A DNA stretch of 19,633 bases from JACCTH01 sp050741915 (lineage in GTDB: Bacteria > Actinomycetota > Acidimicrobiia > Spongiisociales > ZC4RG35): assembly GCA_050741915.1 (NCBI GenBank), contig JBOGEX010000147.1, forward strand, positions 1 through 19,633. The letters run 5' to 3'. The notes under the pieces were generated by a model. That model saw only the letters and a program-made list of their open reading frames with translations, was not told the origin of the DNA and did no database searches. Both the position numbers and the translations under genes were made by a program. Shown here piece after piece: positions 8,202 to 15,284 of the stretch. Each line of letters begins with the position of its first letter. The first letter of the stretch is position 1.

Positions 8202-8239
8202 CGGGGAGAAGGCCGGCGCAGAGGACAAGGAGGGCCGTC

Positions 8240-9022
8240 GTGGCTGCGGCGACAGTCGTGCTGATCCATGGTGCTTGGTTGTCGCCGGGGTCTTGGGACC
8301 GGTTTGCCCAACGATTTGAGGCGAGCGGTTACCGCTGCCTTGTTCCGGCGTGGCCACATGAGGATCGACCGCCCGAAGAGCTGCGAAAGGCCCCGCTCCC
8401 CCAGCTGGCATCAGTCGGGGTGGGAGAGATCATCGACCATCTCGCCACTCAGATCGGGCCGCTTTCTGACGTGGTGCTAGTCGGCCACTCTTTCGGAGGC
8501 CTCTTCGTCCAACAACTGCTCGACCGCGGCTTCGGGCTGGCCGGAGTGGCAATCCACCCTGCGCCCGGGCGCGGGGTGTTTCCCAACCTGGCGGCATTCA
8601 AGGCTTCGCAGGGAGTGCTGAGGGTCTGGGGCTTCTGGAATAAGTTGTTGACCATGTCGAGACGAGACTTCGACCGGTTCTTTGCCAACGGACTCCCCGC
8701 AGAGGAACGGGCCACCGAGTATGAGACCCAAGTGATTCCGACACCGGGCCGGATCTTCTTCCAAGCGGCGACGGCGCCGTTCCACCACGCCACCGCCATC
8801 CGCTATGACAACCCGACTCGATCGCCTCTGCTCCTGATATCGGGGTCGGCGGATCGAACGGTTCCCGCCGCTCTCGTCAGGAGAACCCATCGTCGCCACC
8901 AGGTGTCTCCGGCCGTTACGGAATTGGTTGAGTTCCCCGGCCGGAGCCACTACACCATTCGAGAACCAGGCTGGGAGCAGATCGCTGACCGCGCGCGGGA
9001 GTTTTGGGAGCGAGTGACTTAA
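8240..9022 (+). CDS. Alpha/beta hydrolase fold protein
   Basis: 260 residues with a complete hydrolase triad: nucleophile Ser84 in VGHSFGG, Asp205 in SGSADRTVP and His237 in GRSHYTI. HGAW (10-13) provides the oxyanion-hole segment. It is probably a cytoplasmic esterase, lactonase or related enzyme; the substrate is unknown. No signal peptide. The GTG start at 8240 has AGGAGG six bases upstream. An earlier in-frame ATG at 8162 would give an Arg-rich, family-unlike extension overlapping the divergent regulator, so I rejected it. Being divergent from the GntR gene, it may share its control, for example removing an ester group from the operon's substrate (inference). Its end lies 7 bases from the convergent peroxiredoxin gene. 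Confidence 0.88.
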   Translation: MAAATVVLIHGAWLSPGSWDRFAQRFEASGYRCLVPAWPHEDRPPEELRKAPLPQLASVGVGEIIDHLATQIGPLSDVVLVGHSFGGLFVQQLLDRGFGLAGVAIHPAPGRGVFPNLAAFKASQGVLRVWGFWNKLLTMSRRDFDRFFANGLPAEERATEYETQVIPTPGRIFFQAATAPFHHATAIRYDNPTRSPLLLISGSADRTVPAALVRRTHRRHQVSPAVTELVEFPGRSHYTIREPGWEQIADRAREFWERVT

Positions 9023-9029
9023 AGGCTGA

Positions 9030-9593
9030 TCATTGATGCGATGCCAGGTAGGCGATGACGTCGACGGCGTTGCGGTCGGGTGGGAACACCGGGTAGAAGA
9101 CCCGCACAATGCTCGCCCGTGTGGCGATGAAGGTGACGCGCTTGTAAAGCGTGAGACCGTCGGCGACGAAGGTAGGGAGTTGCATCGGCGCCTTGGCGAG
9201 AAAGAGAGACGAGTCGTTGAGAAGTGGAAAACGAATGTGCATACGCTCGGCGAACTCGCGTTGCTCATGAATCGGTTGAGCGCTGACCCCCCAAACGGTG
9301 GCATCGAGGGCCTCAAGATCTGACTGATGGTCCCGGAAGGCGCACGCTTGCGGAGTGCAGCCCCGCGCTCCGGGGATCAGGTCCCAGTCGGCCGGTAGGA
9401 CCACATCTCCGCCACCGGTCCGCGGGTAGACGTAGATGACCAACCAACGGGCGGCGCTCGACCGAAGGGAGTAGGGCTGTCCATCGACTGCTTCGAGCCC
9501 CACGTCGGAAAGGTCGAGACCCACCAAATGGTCACAGGCGCCATCGTCGACCGGTTCCGGGAGGCCGGGAGGAAGCTGGTTGGCGTCGCTCAT
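9030..9593 (-). CDS. Peroxiredoxin, PrxQ/BCP-like (AhpC/TSA family)
   Basis: 187 residues. Peroxiredoxins reduce hydrogen peroxide and organic hydroperoxides through a reactive cysteine. The VIYVYPRTG strand and GCTPQACAFRDH place the peroxidatic Cys79 and a resolving Cys84 in the C-x4-C spacing typical of PrxQ/BCP enzymes. The later WGVSAQ, RFPLLND and PTFVADGLTLYKRVTFI follow the thioredoxin-like fold. The segment between YPRTG and the cysteines (GGDVVLPADWDLIPGA) is longer than in standard BCP, where the Cys follows about five residues after the Pro. The ATG overlaps the upstream MarR stop as ATGA, so both are co-transcribed. No signal peptide; cytoplasmic. Confidence 0.87.
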   Translation of the reverse strand: MSDANQLPPGLPEPVDDGACDHLVGLDLSDVGLEAVDGQPYSLRSSAARWLVIYVYPRTGGGDVVLPADWDLIPGARGCTPQACAFRDHQSDLEALDATVWGVSAQPIHEQREFAERMHIRFPLLNDSSLFLAKAPMQLPTFVADGLTLYKRVTFIATRASIVRVFYPVFPPDRNAVDVIAYLASHQ

Positions 9594-10036
9594 AGGTGCT
9601 GCTCGAGGACTCTGGTGAGGGCTCGGGTTACTGCTTCGGTTTCTGGGCGAGAAATACGAGACGAGAACATCCGCTCTATACCTTCCAGGTAAACCGGGCC
9701 GGCCCGGCGGAGCGCACCTCGTCCTTTAGCAGTAAGCAAGGCAAGCGTGGCGCGACCGTCGGCGGGGTCGGGCTGCTTTGTGACCAGGTCTCCTTCGACC
9801 ATCTCGTCGACCAGGCGGCTCACCTGCGAACGGCTCAACACCACCTGCTCGCTCAATTCGGTCATGCGGAGCCGACGTTCGGGCGCCCGGTTGAGCTCCA
9901 ACAGCACGTCGTACCACGTCAGTGGCAACCCGGTGGCGTCCTCCACCAGGCGCCCCAGCTCGGGCACCAAAGCGGCGTGAGTGCGCAAGAGCAGTTCCCA
10001 CGCGTCGGTGCCTGCGGTCTCAGACGGTCGGGCCAC
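9590..10036 (-). CDS. MarR-family transcriptional regulator of the peroxiredoxin/YceI unit
   Basis: About 148 residues with a MarR winged helix: LTWYDVLLELNRAPERRLRM, MTELSEQVVLSRSQVSRLVD as recognition region, and the wing KQPDPADGRATLALLTAKG, followed by C-terminal dimer helices. MarR proteins usually repress divergent and own promoters until a ligand or oxidant releases them; no obvious sensing cysteine is present in this version. I chose GTG 10036 because it gives a normal-length protein. The frame is also open to ATG 10087, which would add 17 residues (including one Cys) and place a palindrome inside the gene. Neither start has a clear ribosome site. The gene overlaps the peroxiredoxin by four bases and is divergent from the YceI gene. 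Confidence 0.88.
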   Translation of the reverse strand: MARPSETAGTDAWELLLRTHAALVPELGRLVEDATGLPLTWYDVLLELNRAPERRLRMTELSEQVVLSRSQVSRLVDEMVEGDLVTKQPDPADGRATLALLTAKGRGALRRAGPVYLEGIERMFSSRISRPETEAVTRALTRVLEQHL

Positions 10037-10064
10037 AGAGAGAAATGAGAATAGCCGGGAATAA

Positions 10065-10078
10065 CGTGCGAATGCACA
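10065..10078. promoter_or_regulatory. Candidate MarR operator, copy 1
   Basis: CGTGCGAATGCACA is an imperfect palindrome (GTGC-N4-GCAC core). It closely matches the perfect copy 36 bases away at 10101. It lies just upstream of the GTG start chosen for the MarR gene. Confidence 0.45.
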
Positions 10079-10100
10079 TGGTTTCACTGGGAGGTAGATG

Positions 10101-10114
10101 CGTGCATGTGCACG
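10101..10114. promoter_or_regulatory. Candidate MarR operator, copy 2 (perfect palindrome)
   Basis: CGTGCATGTGCACG has perfect six-base arms around TG. It sits immediately before TAATAT (10115-10120), a possible -10 element for the YceI gene, so binding there would block transcription. A second, imperfect copy starts 36 bases to the left. Confidence 0.5.
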
Positions 10115-10140
10115 TAATATCTCGAGGAAGGATTTTTACC

Positions 10141-10728
10141 ATGACTACCAGAAACGAGATCGGGAGCGCGCTGTTGAGACGGCTCGGCAACGCCGAAGTC
10201 CCAGTCGCCGGAACGTGGAAGGTCGATGCCGGCCACGCCGAGGTGGGATTCTGGGGTCGGCACTTCATGCTGACCAAGGTGCGGGGCCGGTTCACTGGTG
10301 TCGACGCAACCGTCGTCATCGCCGATGATCCCGCGGCCTCGACGGTGGAGGCCACCATCGACATGACAAGTGTCGTTAGCGGCGACCATACCCGCGACGA
10401 CCACCTCCGCTCGGCCGACTTCTTCGATGTCGTCAACTGGCCACAGGCTCGTTTCCGATCCTCCCGAGTGACCTGGGAGAGCGATCAGGGAACCATGACC
10501 GGCGACCTCACCATCCGCAATGTCACCCACCCGCTCACCCTCGAAATCGAGTTCGTCGGAGGGATTCGGGATCCATGGGACCAGGACCGGAGTGTGTTCT
10601 CGGCCACCGGAACGATCAACCGCGAGGACTGGGACCTCACCTGGAACATGGCGCTCGAAGCCGGAGGACTCCTCGTTTCAAATGAGGTTCACCTCGAACT
10701 TCACGTCGAGCTCATCCGACAGGGTTGA
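10141..10728 (+). CDS. YceI-family protein
   Basis: 195 residues matching the YceI family, eight-stranded lipocalin-like barrels known to bind polyprenyl or other amphiphilic lipids: AGTWKVDAGHAEVGFWGRHF, KVRGRFTGVDA, DHLRSADFFDVVNWPQARF, GDLTIRNVTHPLTLEIEF and FSATGTINREDWDLTWN follow the family order closely. No signal peptide, so unlike E. coli YceI it is probably cytoplasmic. The ATG at 10141 has a GAGGAAGGA ribosome site; the frame stays open upstream but only through regulatory DNA. Divergence from MarR-peroxiredoxin and the paired palindromes suggest joint control under oxidative or lipid stress (inference). Confidence 0.92.
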   Translation: MTTRNEIGSALLRRLGNAEVPVAGTWKVDAGHAEVGFWGRHFMLTKVRGRFTGVDATVVIADDPAASTVEATIDMTSVVSGDHTRDDHLRSADFFDVVNWPQARFRSSRVTWESDQGTMTGDLTIRNVTHPLTLEIEFVGGIRDPWDQDRSVFSATGTINREDWDLTWNMALEAGGLLVSNEVHLELHVELIRQG

Positions 10729-10843
10729 CGGTCAGCCATGGAGGTCTTCCTAGGAGCTGCCTCCTGAGAACCAGTTCCCCTTCGATTTGCGTTCTCCCAC
10801 CGATCACCGTCGCGTGATGGGGCACGCGAGGGTATTTGAGCCG

Positions 10844-10900
10844 CAGCCGGGAACACCCAGAACCGACCCGCTTCGGGGAGGAGGGTTGCGGTCCCGGCTG
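10844..10900. terminator. Large imperfect hairpin between convergent genes, possible bidirectional terminator
   Basis: Outer arms CAGCCGGGA (10844-10852) and TCCCGGCTG (10892-10900) are perfectly complementary. Inside them AACC/GGTT and CCCG-CTT-CGGG can pair as well, giving a long bulged stem. It lies between the ends of the YceI gene and the second MarR gene, which face each other. There is no T-run, so classic intrinsic termination is unproven. Confidence 0.4.
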
Positions 10901-10932
10901 TGTATAAGCCTGGCCGGCCGGGCGCTCGTGGT

Positions 10933-11403
10933 TCAGCGCTGCGGGGCGGGACCGGATGTGATTTTCTCCAGCAGCTCGGCGAGGGTGCCGTGCTCGGCAG
11001 CGGAGAGCGGGTCCAAAAGGCGGGCGATCTCGGCCAAGCGGGCCTGCCGACCGGCCTTGGCCACCTCGAGCCCCGAGTGGGTGATCTCGAGGAGCTGCAG
11101 CCGCCGGTCGCCGGGGTCGAGCACCCGGCGCACCAGCCCATCGGTTTCCAGGGCGTCGACCATGTCGGTCACTGTCCGCGGGGTTACACCAAGACGCCGG
11201 GCCACCTGGCCCATCGGCTCGGATCCGTGGTGCACCAGTGAGTGCAGCAGTTCGTAGCGGGCGTTGGACAGCGGTCCGGTCTTAGCCCGCGAGGAGGTAC
11301 GCCCGGCGAGGCGCATCACCGACACGAGCAGCGCAGCGACCCGCTGGCCATCGGCGGCGGCGCGGCGGTCAGGCGAAGGCGCTGCCTGGTCGGCGGGCGT
11401 CAC
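10933..11403 (-). CDS. MarR-family transcriptional regulator (second)
   Basis: 156 residues. The MarR winged helix is plain: LSNARYELLHSLVHHGSEPM, GQVARRLGVTPRTVTDMVDA as the recognition region, LETDGLVRRVLDPGDRRLQL as the wing, and helical ends for dimerisation. The GTG at 11403 is the first possible start after an in-frame stop; no close ribosome site is visible, though GGAGGTGAG lies about 25 bases upstream. It is divergent from the propeller/Ig-like gene pair, and a 29-base inverted repeat in the gap is a good operator candidate. It is only distantly similar to the first MarR of this window and its candidate operator differs, so the two are not a recent duplication. Confidence 0.9.
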   Translation of the reverse strand: MTPADQAAPSPDRRAAADGQRVAALLVSVMRLAGRTSSRAKTGPLSNARYELLHSLVHHGSEPMGQVARRLGVTPRTVTDMVDALETDGLVRRVLDPGDRRLQLLEITHSGLEVAKAGRQARLAEIARLLDPLSAAEHGTLAELLEKITSGPAPQR

Positions 11404-11456
11404 GACTCGGCGGGCGCCGTCGACACCTCACCTCCGCTGGGTAGGTGAGACGGCTC

Positions 11457-11483
11457 TCGACACGTTTCTGAGGTTACCATAAT
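11457..11483 (+). promoter_or_regulatory. Candidate promoter of the propeller/Ig-like gene pair
   Basis: TCGACA (11457-11462) and CATAAT (11478-11483) each match the sigma-70 consensus in 5 of 6 positions. The 15-base spacer is short. The -10 hexamer lies at the centre of the inverted repeat 11469-11497. Confidence 0.35.
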
Positions 11484-11497
11484 GTAGAGTAACCTCA
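11469..11497. promoter_or_regulatory. 29-base inverted repeat, candidate operator of the second MarR regulator
   Basis: Perfect nine-base arms TGAGGTTAC and GTAACCTCA flank an 11-base AT-rich centre that contains the -10-like CATAAT. It lies between the divergent MarR gene and the propeller gene, the usual place for a MarR operator. A bound dimer would cover the promoter. Confidence 0.6.
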
Positions 11498-11538
11498 TTA
11501 GTTGTCGTGGTCGTCCGTGCCAAACGAAGGGTGAAAAG

Positions 11539-12705
11539 ATGACGGTCCCGATCATGCACCATGCCGGACCGATGACCTTCGGGCCGGAGGGGACACTCTT
11601 CGTCGCGGACAACACGATCGGCACGATCTTTGCGGTCGAGACCGGTCAGGACACCACCGCCCTCGGGGGACCACTAGAGGTGGACCACATCGACGCTCGG
11701 GTCGGTGAGACGCTCGGCGCGGCAGCATCGGATGTGACCATCAACGCATTGGCGGTCCACCCCGCGAGCCGCGACGTCTATTTCTCGGTGTCTCGCCGCG
11801 ACGAGTTCGGGTTCCGTCCCGCGGTGGTGAAACTGGATCGACGCGGGATGCCCACCGCCCTGGATCTCGCCGCGCTGCCTTGCTCCGCACATGAGATCGC
11901 CAACGTGCCCGACGGCACCCAGCAGTTCCGCTCCCGGGCCGGGGACTGGCCGGTACCTGCGGCCGGGAAGTACCACGCCAAGGCGCAGCTTCCCATGCGA
12001 GCCTTAACCGTCGTGGCGATGGTCCACTACGAGGGGGAGCTGTTCGTATCAGGGATCTCCAACGAGGAGTTCTCCTCCACCCTGCGACGGGTGCGCTATC
12101 CGTTCGACGGAACGTCGGCTGAGAGCCAGATCCGGATCTACCACACCTCGCACGGCCGCTACGAGACCCGTGCGCCGATCCGGGCCATGCAGATCCTGAC
12201 CATCGACGGGGAACCGACCGTCGTCGCTGCCTACACCTGCAGCCCAATAGTCCTACTTCCTGTCGCGGACCTGCGGGACGGGGCGCAGGTGACGGGCCGC
12301 ACCATCGGGGACATGGGCAACGGTCAGCCGCTGCACATGGTCGTCTACCAGTGGCAGGGACAAGACCACCTGTTCGTTACCAACGCCGCCCGGGGCCCGC
12401 AGGTTATTCCCGTCGCCGGCCTGCAGCGCGCTCTCGCCTACACCCCCGAGAACGCCCCGGCGCCCAGGATGTCTGACCTCTCCCCACAGATGCCGCTGGG
12501 ACCGGTCGGCAAGACCGTCATGTTCGTCGGCGCCGCGCTGCACCTGGCGTTGCTCGACGAGCATTTCTTCGTGGCAGTCGTCCGCGACGCTCGGACCGGC
12601 GCATTGCACCTGGAGTCGCTGCCCACTGGCCCGCTACCCATCCGGCTCGACCAGATCTGGTCGGAGTTCGACTTCCCACCCCCGCCGGCCACGGCACCGG
12701 TGTGA
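11539..12705 (+). CDS. Beta-propeller-like protein of unknown function
   Basis: 388 residues. The start reads like one blade of a WD/NHL/PQQ-type propeller (AGPMTFGPEGTLFVADNTIG), and similar motifs recur: INALAVHPASRDVYFSVSR, YEGELFVSGISN, VVYQWQGQDHLFVTN. AYTCSPIVLLPVADLRDG holds a cysteine in a conserved-looking context. No signal peptide or membrane helix, and no catalytic motif I can name. The ATG at 11539 is preceded by GAAGGGTGAAAAG. It overlaps the next gene by GTGA, so the two are translated together. Both face the second MarR regulator across a strong inverted repeat. I cannot name a function; the fold call is inferred from repeat patterns. Confidence 0.82.
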   Translation: MTVPIMHHAGPMTFGPEGTLFVADNTIGTIFAVETGQDTTALGGPLEVDHIDARVGETLGAAASDVTINALAVHPASRDVYFSVSRRDEFGFRPAVVKLDRRGMPTALDLAALPCSAHEIANVPDGTQQFRSRAGDWPVPAAGKYHAKAQLPMRALTVVAMVHYEGELFVSGISNEEFSSTLRRVRYPFDGTSAESQIRIYHTSHGRYETRAPIRAMQILTIDGEPTVVAAYTCSPIVLLPVADLRDGAQVTGRTIGDMGNGQPLHMVVYQWQGQDHLFVTNAARGPQVIPVAGLQRALAYTPENAPAPRMSDLSPQMPLGPVGKTVMFVGAALHLALLDEHFFVAVVRDARTGALHLESLPTGPLPIRLDQIWSEFDFPPPPATAPV

Positions 12706-13805
12706 ACGACCCGGTACGGGTCCACGCCCCCCAGACCCCGGGCGCAGCCGTCGTCGTCGAGGGTATCGGGGGCGATCCGAACACAGCACCGGACCTGATG
12801 CTGACCGTCCACGTCGAACGCGAAGGGCAACCGGGTACCCAACCCGTGCAAGGCCGCTACCGCCGGGCCGGCAGCCGCATCGAGTTCAAACCGCTCTATC
12901 CGTTCATCGGCGGACAGCGCTATCACGTCCACATCAGCGGCCACCACGCAGGAACCTTCGCGCTACCGCCGACCGGCACCGCGCCGGCTCCACATGTGCT
13001 CGCCATCCACCCCACCGCTCCGGTGATCCCGGCGAACATTCTCCGCCTCTACGTCACGTTCTCAGCGCCGATGCAACGCCAGCAGGCCCACAGGCACGTC
13101 GACCTGACCGACGACCACGGCCGCGACGCCTCCACCCTGATCGTCGACCTCGGCCACGAACTGTGGAGCCCCGACAGCACCCGCCTCACCCTCCTGCTCG
13201 ACCCCGGCACATCCAAGCGAGGCATCCACACCCGACCCGAGGCCGGCCCGGCCCTACGCCCGAAAGACCATTACATCTTGACGGTGCGGCCCGGCTGGCC
13301 CTCTGCCACCGGGATCCCGCTCACGTCCGGGCTTCGCCGGTCCTTCCGCGTCGGACCCGCCCAGCGAACGCCTCTCGACCCGGCGGCCTGGCGACTCTCG
13401 ACCCCCGCACTGTTCTCGGCCGATCCGCTCCAGGTCACCTTCGACCGCACCATGGACGCCGCCCTACTCGTCAACCGGCTCACCGTCCACGAGGGCGACG
13501 GGCGGCCCGTGCCCGGCGACGCCACCGCGACCGACCACGAGACCATCTGGGCCTTCATCCCCCACCACCCCTGGGACCTGAGCGCCTACCGGCTGGTCGT
13601 CGCACCCGACCTCGAGGACGTCAGCGGCAACCGCGTCGGTGAGGCACTCGAACGTGACCGCCTGTATCGCACCTGGCATGATCAGAAATTTCCGCATTCT
13701 CGACATCGGCCGTGCTTGGTCTGCGCTACGACGGGCTGCTCATCACGGGCTGGTCAGATCTGGGCGAGGTTGACGTGGAGTCGTTGGGCGGCCTGGCAAA
13801 GATGA
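12702..13805 (+). CDS. Ig-like (SbsA/Big_5-type) domain protein, C-terminus probably not native
   Basis: 367 residues beginning at GTG 12702, which overlaps the upstream stop as GTGA. At least two Ig-like units of the bacterial SbsA type are visible: ILRLYVTFSAPMQRQQAHRH followed by a strand-rich part, and LQVTFDRTMDAALLVNRLTV with AYRLVVAPDLEDVSGNRVGE, the usual end of such a domain. No signal peptide is visible, which is odd for a domain type common in surface proteins. After about residue 325 (RDRLYRTWHDQ) the sequence turns into a Cys/Trp/Arg-rich tail unlike the rest, suggesting that the native end was lost by deletion, insertion or frameshift near 13680. Partner of the propeller protein; function unknown. 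Confidence 0.75.
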   Translation: MNDPVRVHAPQTPGAAVVVEGIGGDPNTAPDLMLTVHVEREGQPGTQPVQGRYRRAGSRIEFKPLYPFIGGQRYHVHISGHHAGTFALPPTGTAPAPHVLAIHPTAPVIPANILRLYVTFSAPMQRQQAHRHVDLTDDHGRDASTLIVDLGHELWSPDSTRLTLLLDPGTSKRGIHTRPEAGPALRPKDHYILTVRPGWPSATGIPLTSGLRRSFRVGPAQRTPLDPAAWRLSTPALFSADPLQVTFDRTMDAALLVNRLTVHEGDGRPVPGDATATDHETIWAFIPHHPWDLSAYRLVVAPDLEDVSGNRVGEALERDRLYRTWHDQKFPHSRHRPCLVCATTGCSSRAGQIWARLTWSRWAAWQR

Positions 13806-13972
13806 TGGTCGCCCGTCACCATGATCGCGTAGGCGTCATTGACGGTTTCGGCTCCGGGACCGACCCAGACTGGCTTTGCGACCGGTTTGGCGATAAAAGG
13901 TCGATATGAGCGAAGTGTATGTCGTGTTCGCAACCGGCGCTGTCGGTCTGGCGGTGAATGACCAAGAACGGA
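13754..13972 (-). pseudogene. Possible PIN-domain (VapC-like) remnant
   Basis: In this minus-strand frame, ending at a TGA at 13754-13756, the last part reads DAYAIMVTGDHHLCQAAQRL. This resembles the C-terminal PIN motif with its metal-binding Asp in VTGD. An in-frame TAG (13973-13975) separates it from a further open stretch up to an ATG at 14224, which I cannot recognise. No start codon, no antitoxin and no intact domain are visible, so it would be a decayed toxin gene at best. Motif resemblance only. Confidence 0.25.
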
Positions 13973-14397
13973 CTACGGACAATGGTGGTCAACCGATCCG
14001 GCCAGGCAGAGCTGCCAGATGAGGCGGCCGTGGATGGCGGGAACGTCAACGATCCCGCGGTCGCGCAAACTATCCAGGACGTTGGCCCTCGCGAGTCTGG
14101 ACTTGTCTACCAATGCCTGAATCCTGCCACCACCGATGGGGCGAACTCTTTCCGCCTTGCAACGCGCGGTGGCCACGATCGCTAGTGCCACCTTTCGCAC
14201 CCCTCCAATTTCAGTGTCAGCCATCCAGTCAGCAAACCTGTGGCCTGAAATTCAAGCCCAAATATCGCCGGGGCAACAAGAAGACTGCGGCAGGCTCGCC
14301 GTGTAGCTTGAGCCCAGGGAGCGGGGTTAGGAGGGCGCGCCAGGCGACACGCATTGAAACAACTCACGACCTACTGGCGTGCTCAGGAACCACACCT
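13806..14397. other. Gene-poor stretch
   Basis: About 590 bases without a convincing gene. Several short open frames exist on both strands, but none shows a ribosome site, a domain or protein-like composition apart from the possible PIN remnant at its left end. I see no repeats, tRNA or clear promoter. Confidence 0.5.
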
Positions 14398-14997
14398 TCA
14401 CCCACCATCAGCCCAGACCGCGATGATCCGGCCAAGACCCGCTCGCCTGGCTGCCTGGGTGGCCTCATCGCTCAAGTACCAAACATAGGCGCCTTCGGCT
14501 CGCAGGTAACCGCTGACCTTGTGAGCCACCGCCCAATTCGACAGCGCCTCGGAAGTTTCGATGAATCGTGACTGGCGCACCTGCGGCTGTCCAGCCAACC
14601 GGACTCGATCTGGCGGTGAGCTAGACACAAGTTGGCCGACTACCTCCCCACGCTCGTCGGGTGCGCCGGAGAAGCGAGCGGTCACCCGGTACCAATCGCC
14701 AGAAACGAGTTCTCCCTGGGCGCCGACCAGCGACACGTCGAACAGACATGATGGTCGGCCTTGTCCCGAGCCCGATAGCAGGCAGAATCGATAGGGATCG
14801 CCGACAGCGCCGGCACCGTGGGCCAGGAAAAGTGTTGCCTCCAGCGGTTCTTCGAGGGGCAGCAGTGGCGGCGATCCTGTGCCCACATTGGGTGCTTCCG
14901 AGGAGAACAGGAAAGGCTCCTCCTCTTCATGGGGCCAGGAGAACACAACGGCCGCGACTACCGCCAATATGGCCAAGACACCAATCGTCCACCGCAC
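14398..14997 (-). CDS. Membrane-anchored hypothetical protein
   Basis: 199 residues. The N-terminus (IGVLAILAVVAAVVFSW, residues 5-21) is a single membrane anchor or uncleaved signal, followed by an acidic, Pro-rich linker and an outside domain of about 150 residues. Two cysteines, in YRFCLLSG and RPSCLFDV, could form a disulfide in the exported domain. GDWYRVTARFSG and GYLRAEGAYVWYLSDEAT look like beta-strand-rich, folded sequence. I recognise no family. The start is GTG 14997 without a strong ribosome site. It stands alone between two debris-rich stretches, so it may be a survivor of the native locus. Function unknown. Confidence 0.65.
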   Translation of the reverse strand: MRWTIGVLAILAVVAAVVFSWPHEEEEPFLFSSEAPNVGTGSPPLLPLEEPLEATLFLAHGAGAVGDPYRFCLLSGSGQGRPSCLFDVSLVGAQGELVSGDWYRVTARFSGAPDERGEVVGQLVSSSPPDRVRLAGQPQVRQSRFIETSEALSNWAVAHKVSGYLRAEGAYVWYLSDEATQAARRAGLGRIIAVWADGG

Positions 14998-15284
14998 GAA
15001 GTAACCGTATCCGCATCAGCCGGTCTGGGGCAAAGAACATCGGCAACACGCCTATCTACCGAATCCCACGCGAAGGACCTCACGCCCCGCACTGCCTCCG
15101 GGTGTGAGCGGGACCCCGCTGGCAGTGGTTCGCCTTCTGAGAAGCGATGAAGCACTCGACCTAGTTCAGATCATTCTTCTAGCGTTGCTGCGATCGGCCT
15201 CGGCCAAGAACATCGCCAGCTTCGCGGAGTTGGTTTCGGCCGACCAAGCAGCCCTGTTCGCCAGCACCGGCACCGGACCCCTAA
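14998..15284. other. Gap with no recognised gene
   Basis: Short overlapping frames on both strands lack ribosome sites and recognisable motifs. The right part (about 15200-15284) may be the frameshifted N-terminal portion of the broken ERECC gene, since a plus-strand frame there reads IASFAELVSADQAALFAS before the frame is lost. Confidence 0.4.

Noticed and set aside
8162..8239. Earlier ATG start for the alpha/beta hydrolase
   Set aside because: It would overlap the divergent GntR start and add an Arg-rich, family-unlike tail; GTG 8240 has a perfect ribosome site.
14113..14571. A 152-codon plus-strand open frame
   Set aside because: Low-complexity Ser/Pro/Arg composition, no ribosome site, and opposite the anchored hypothetical protein.
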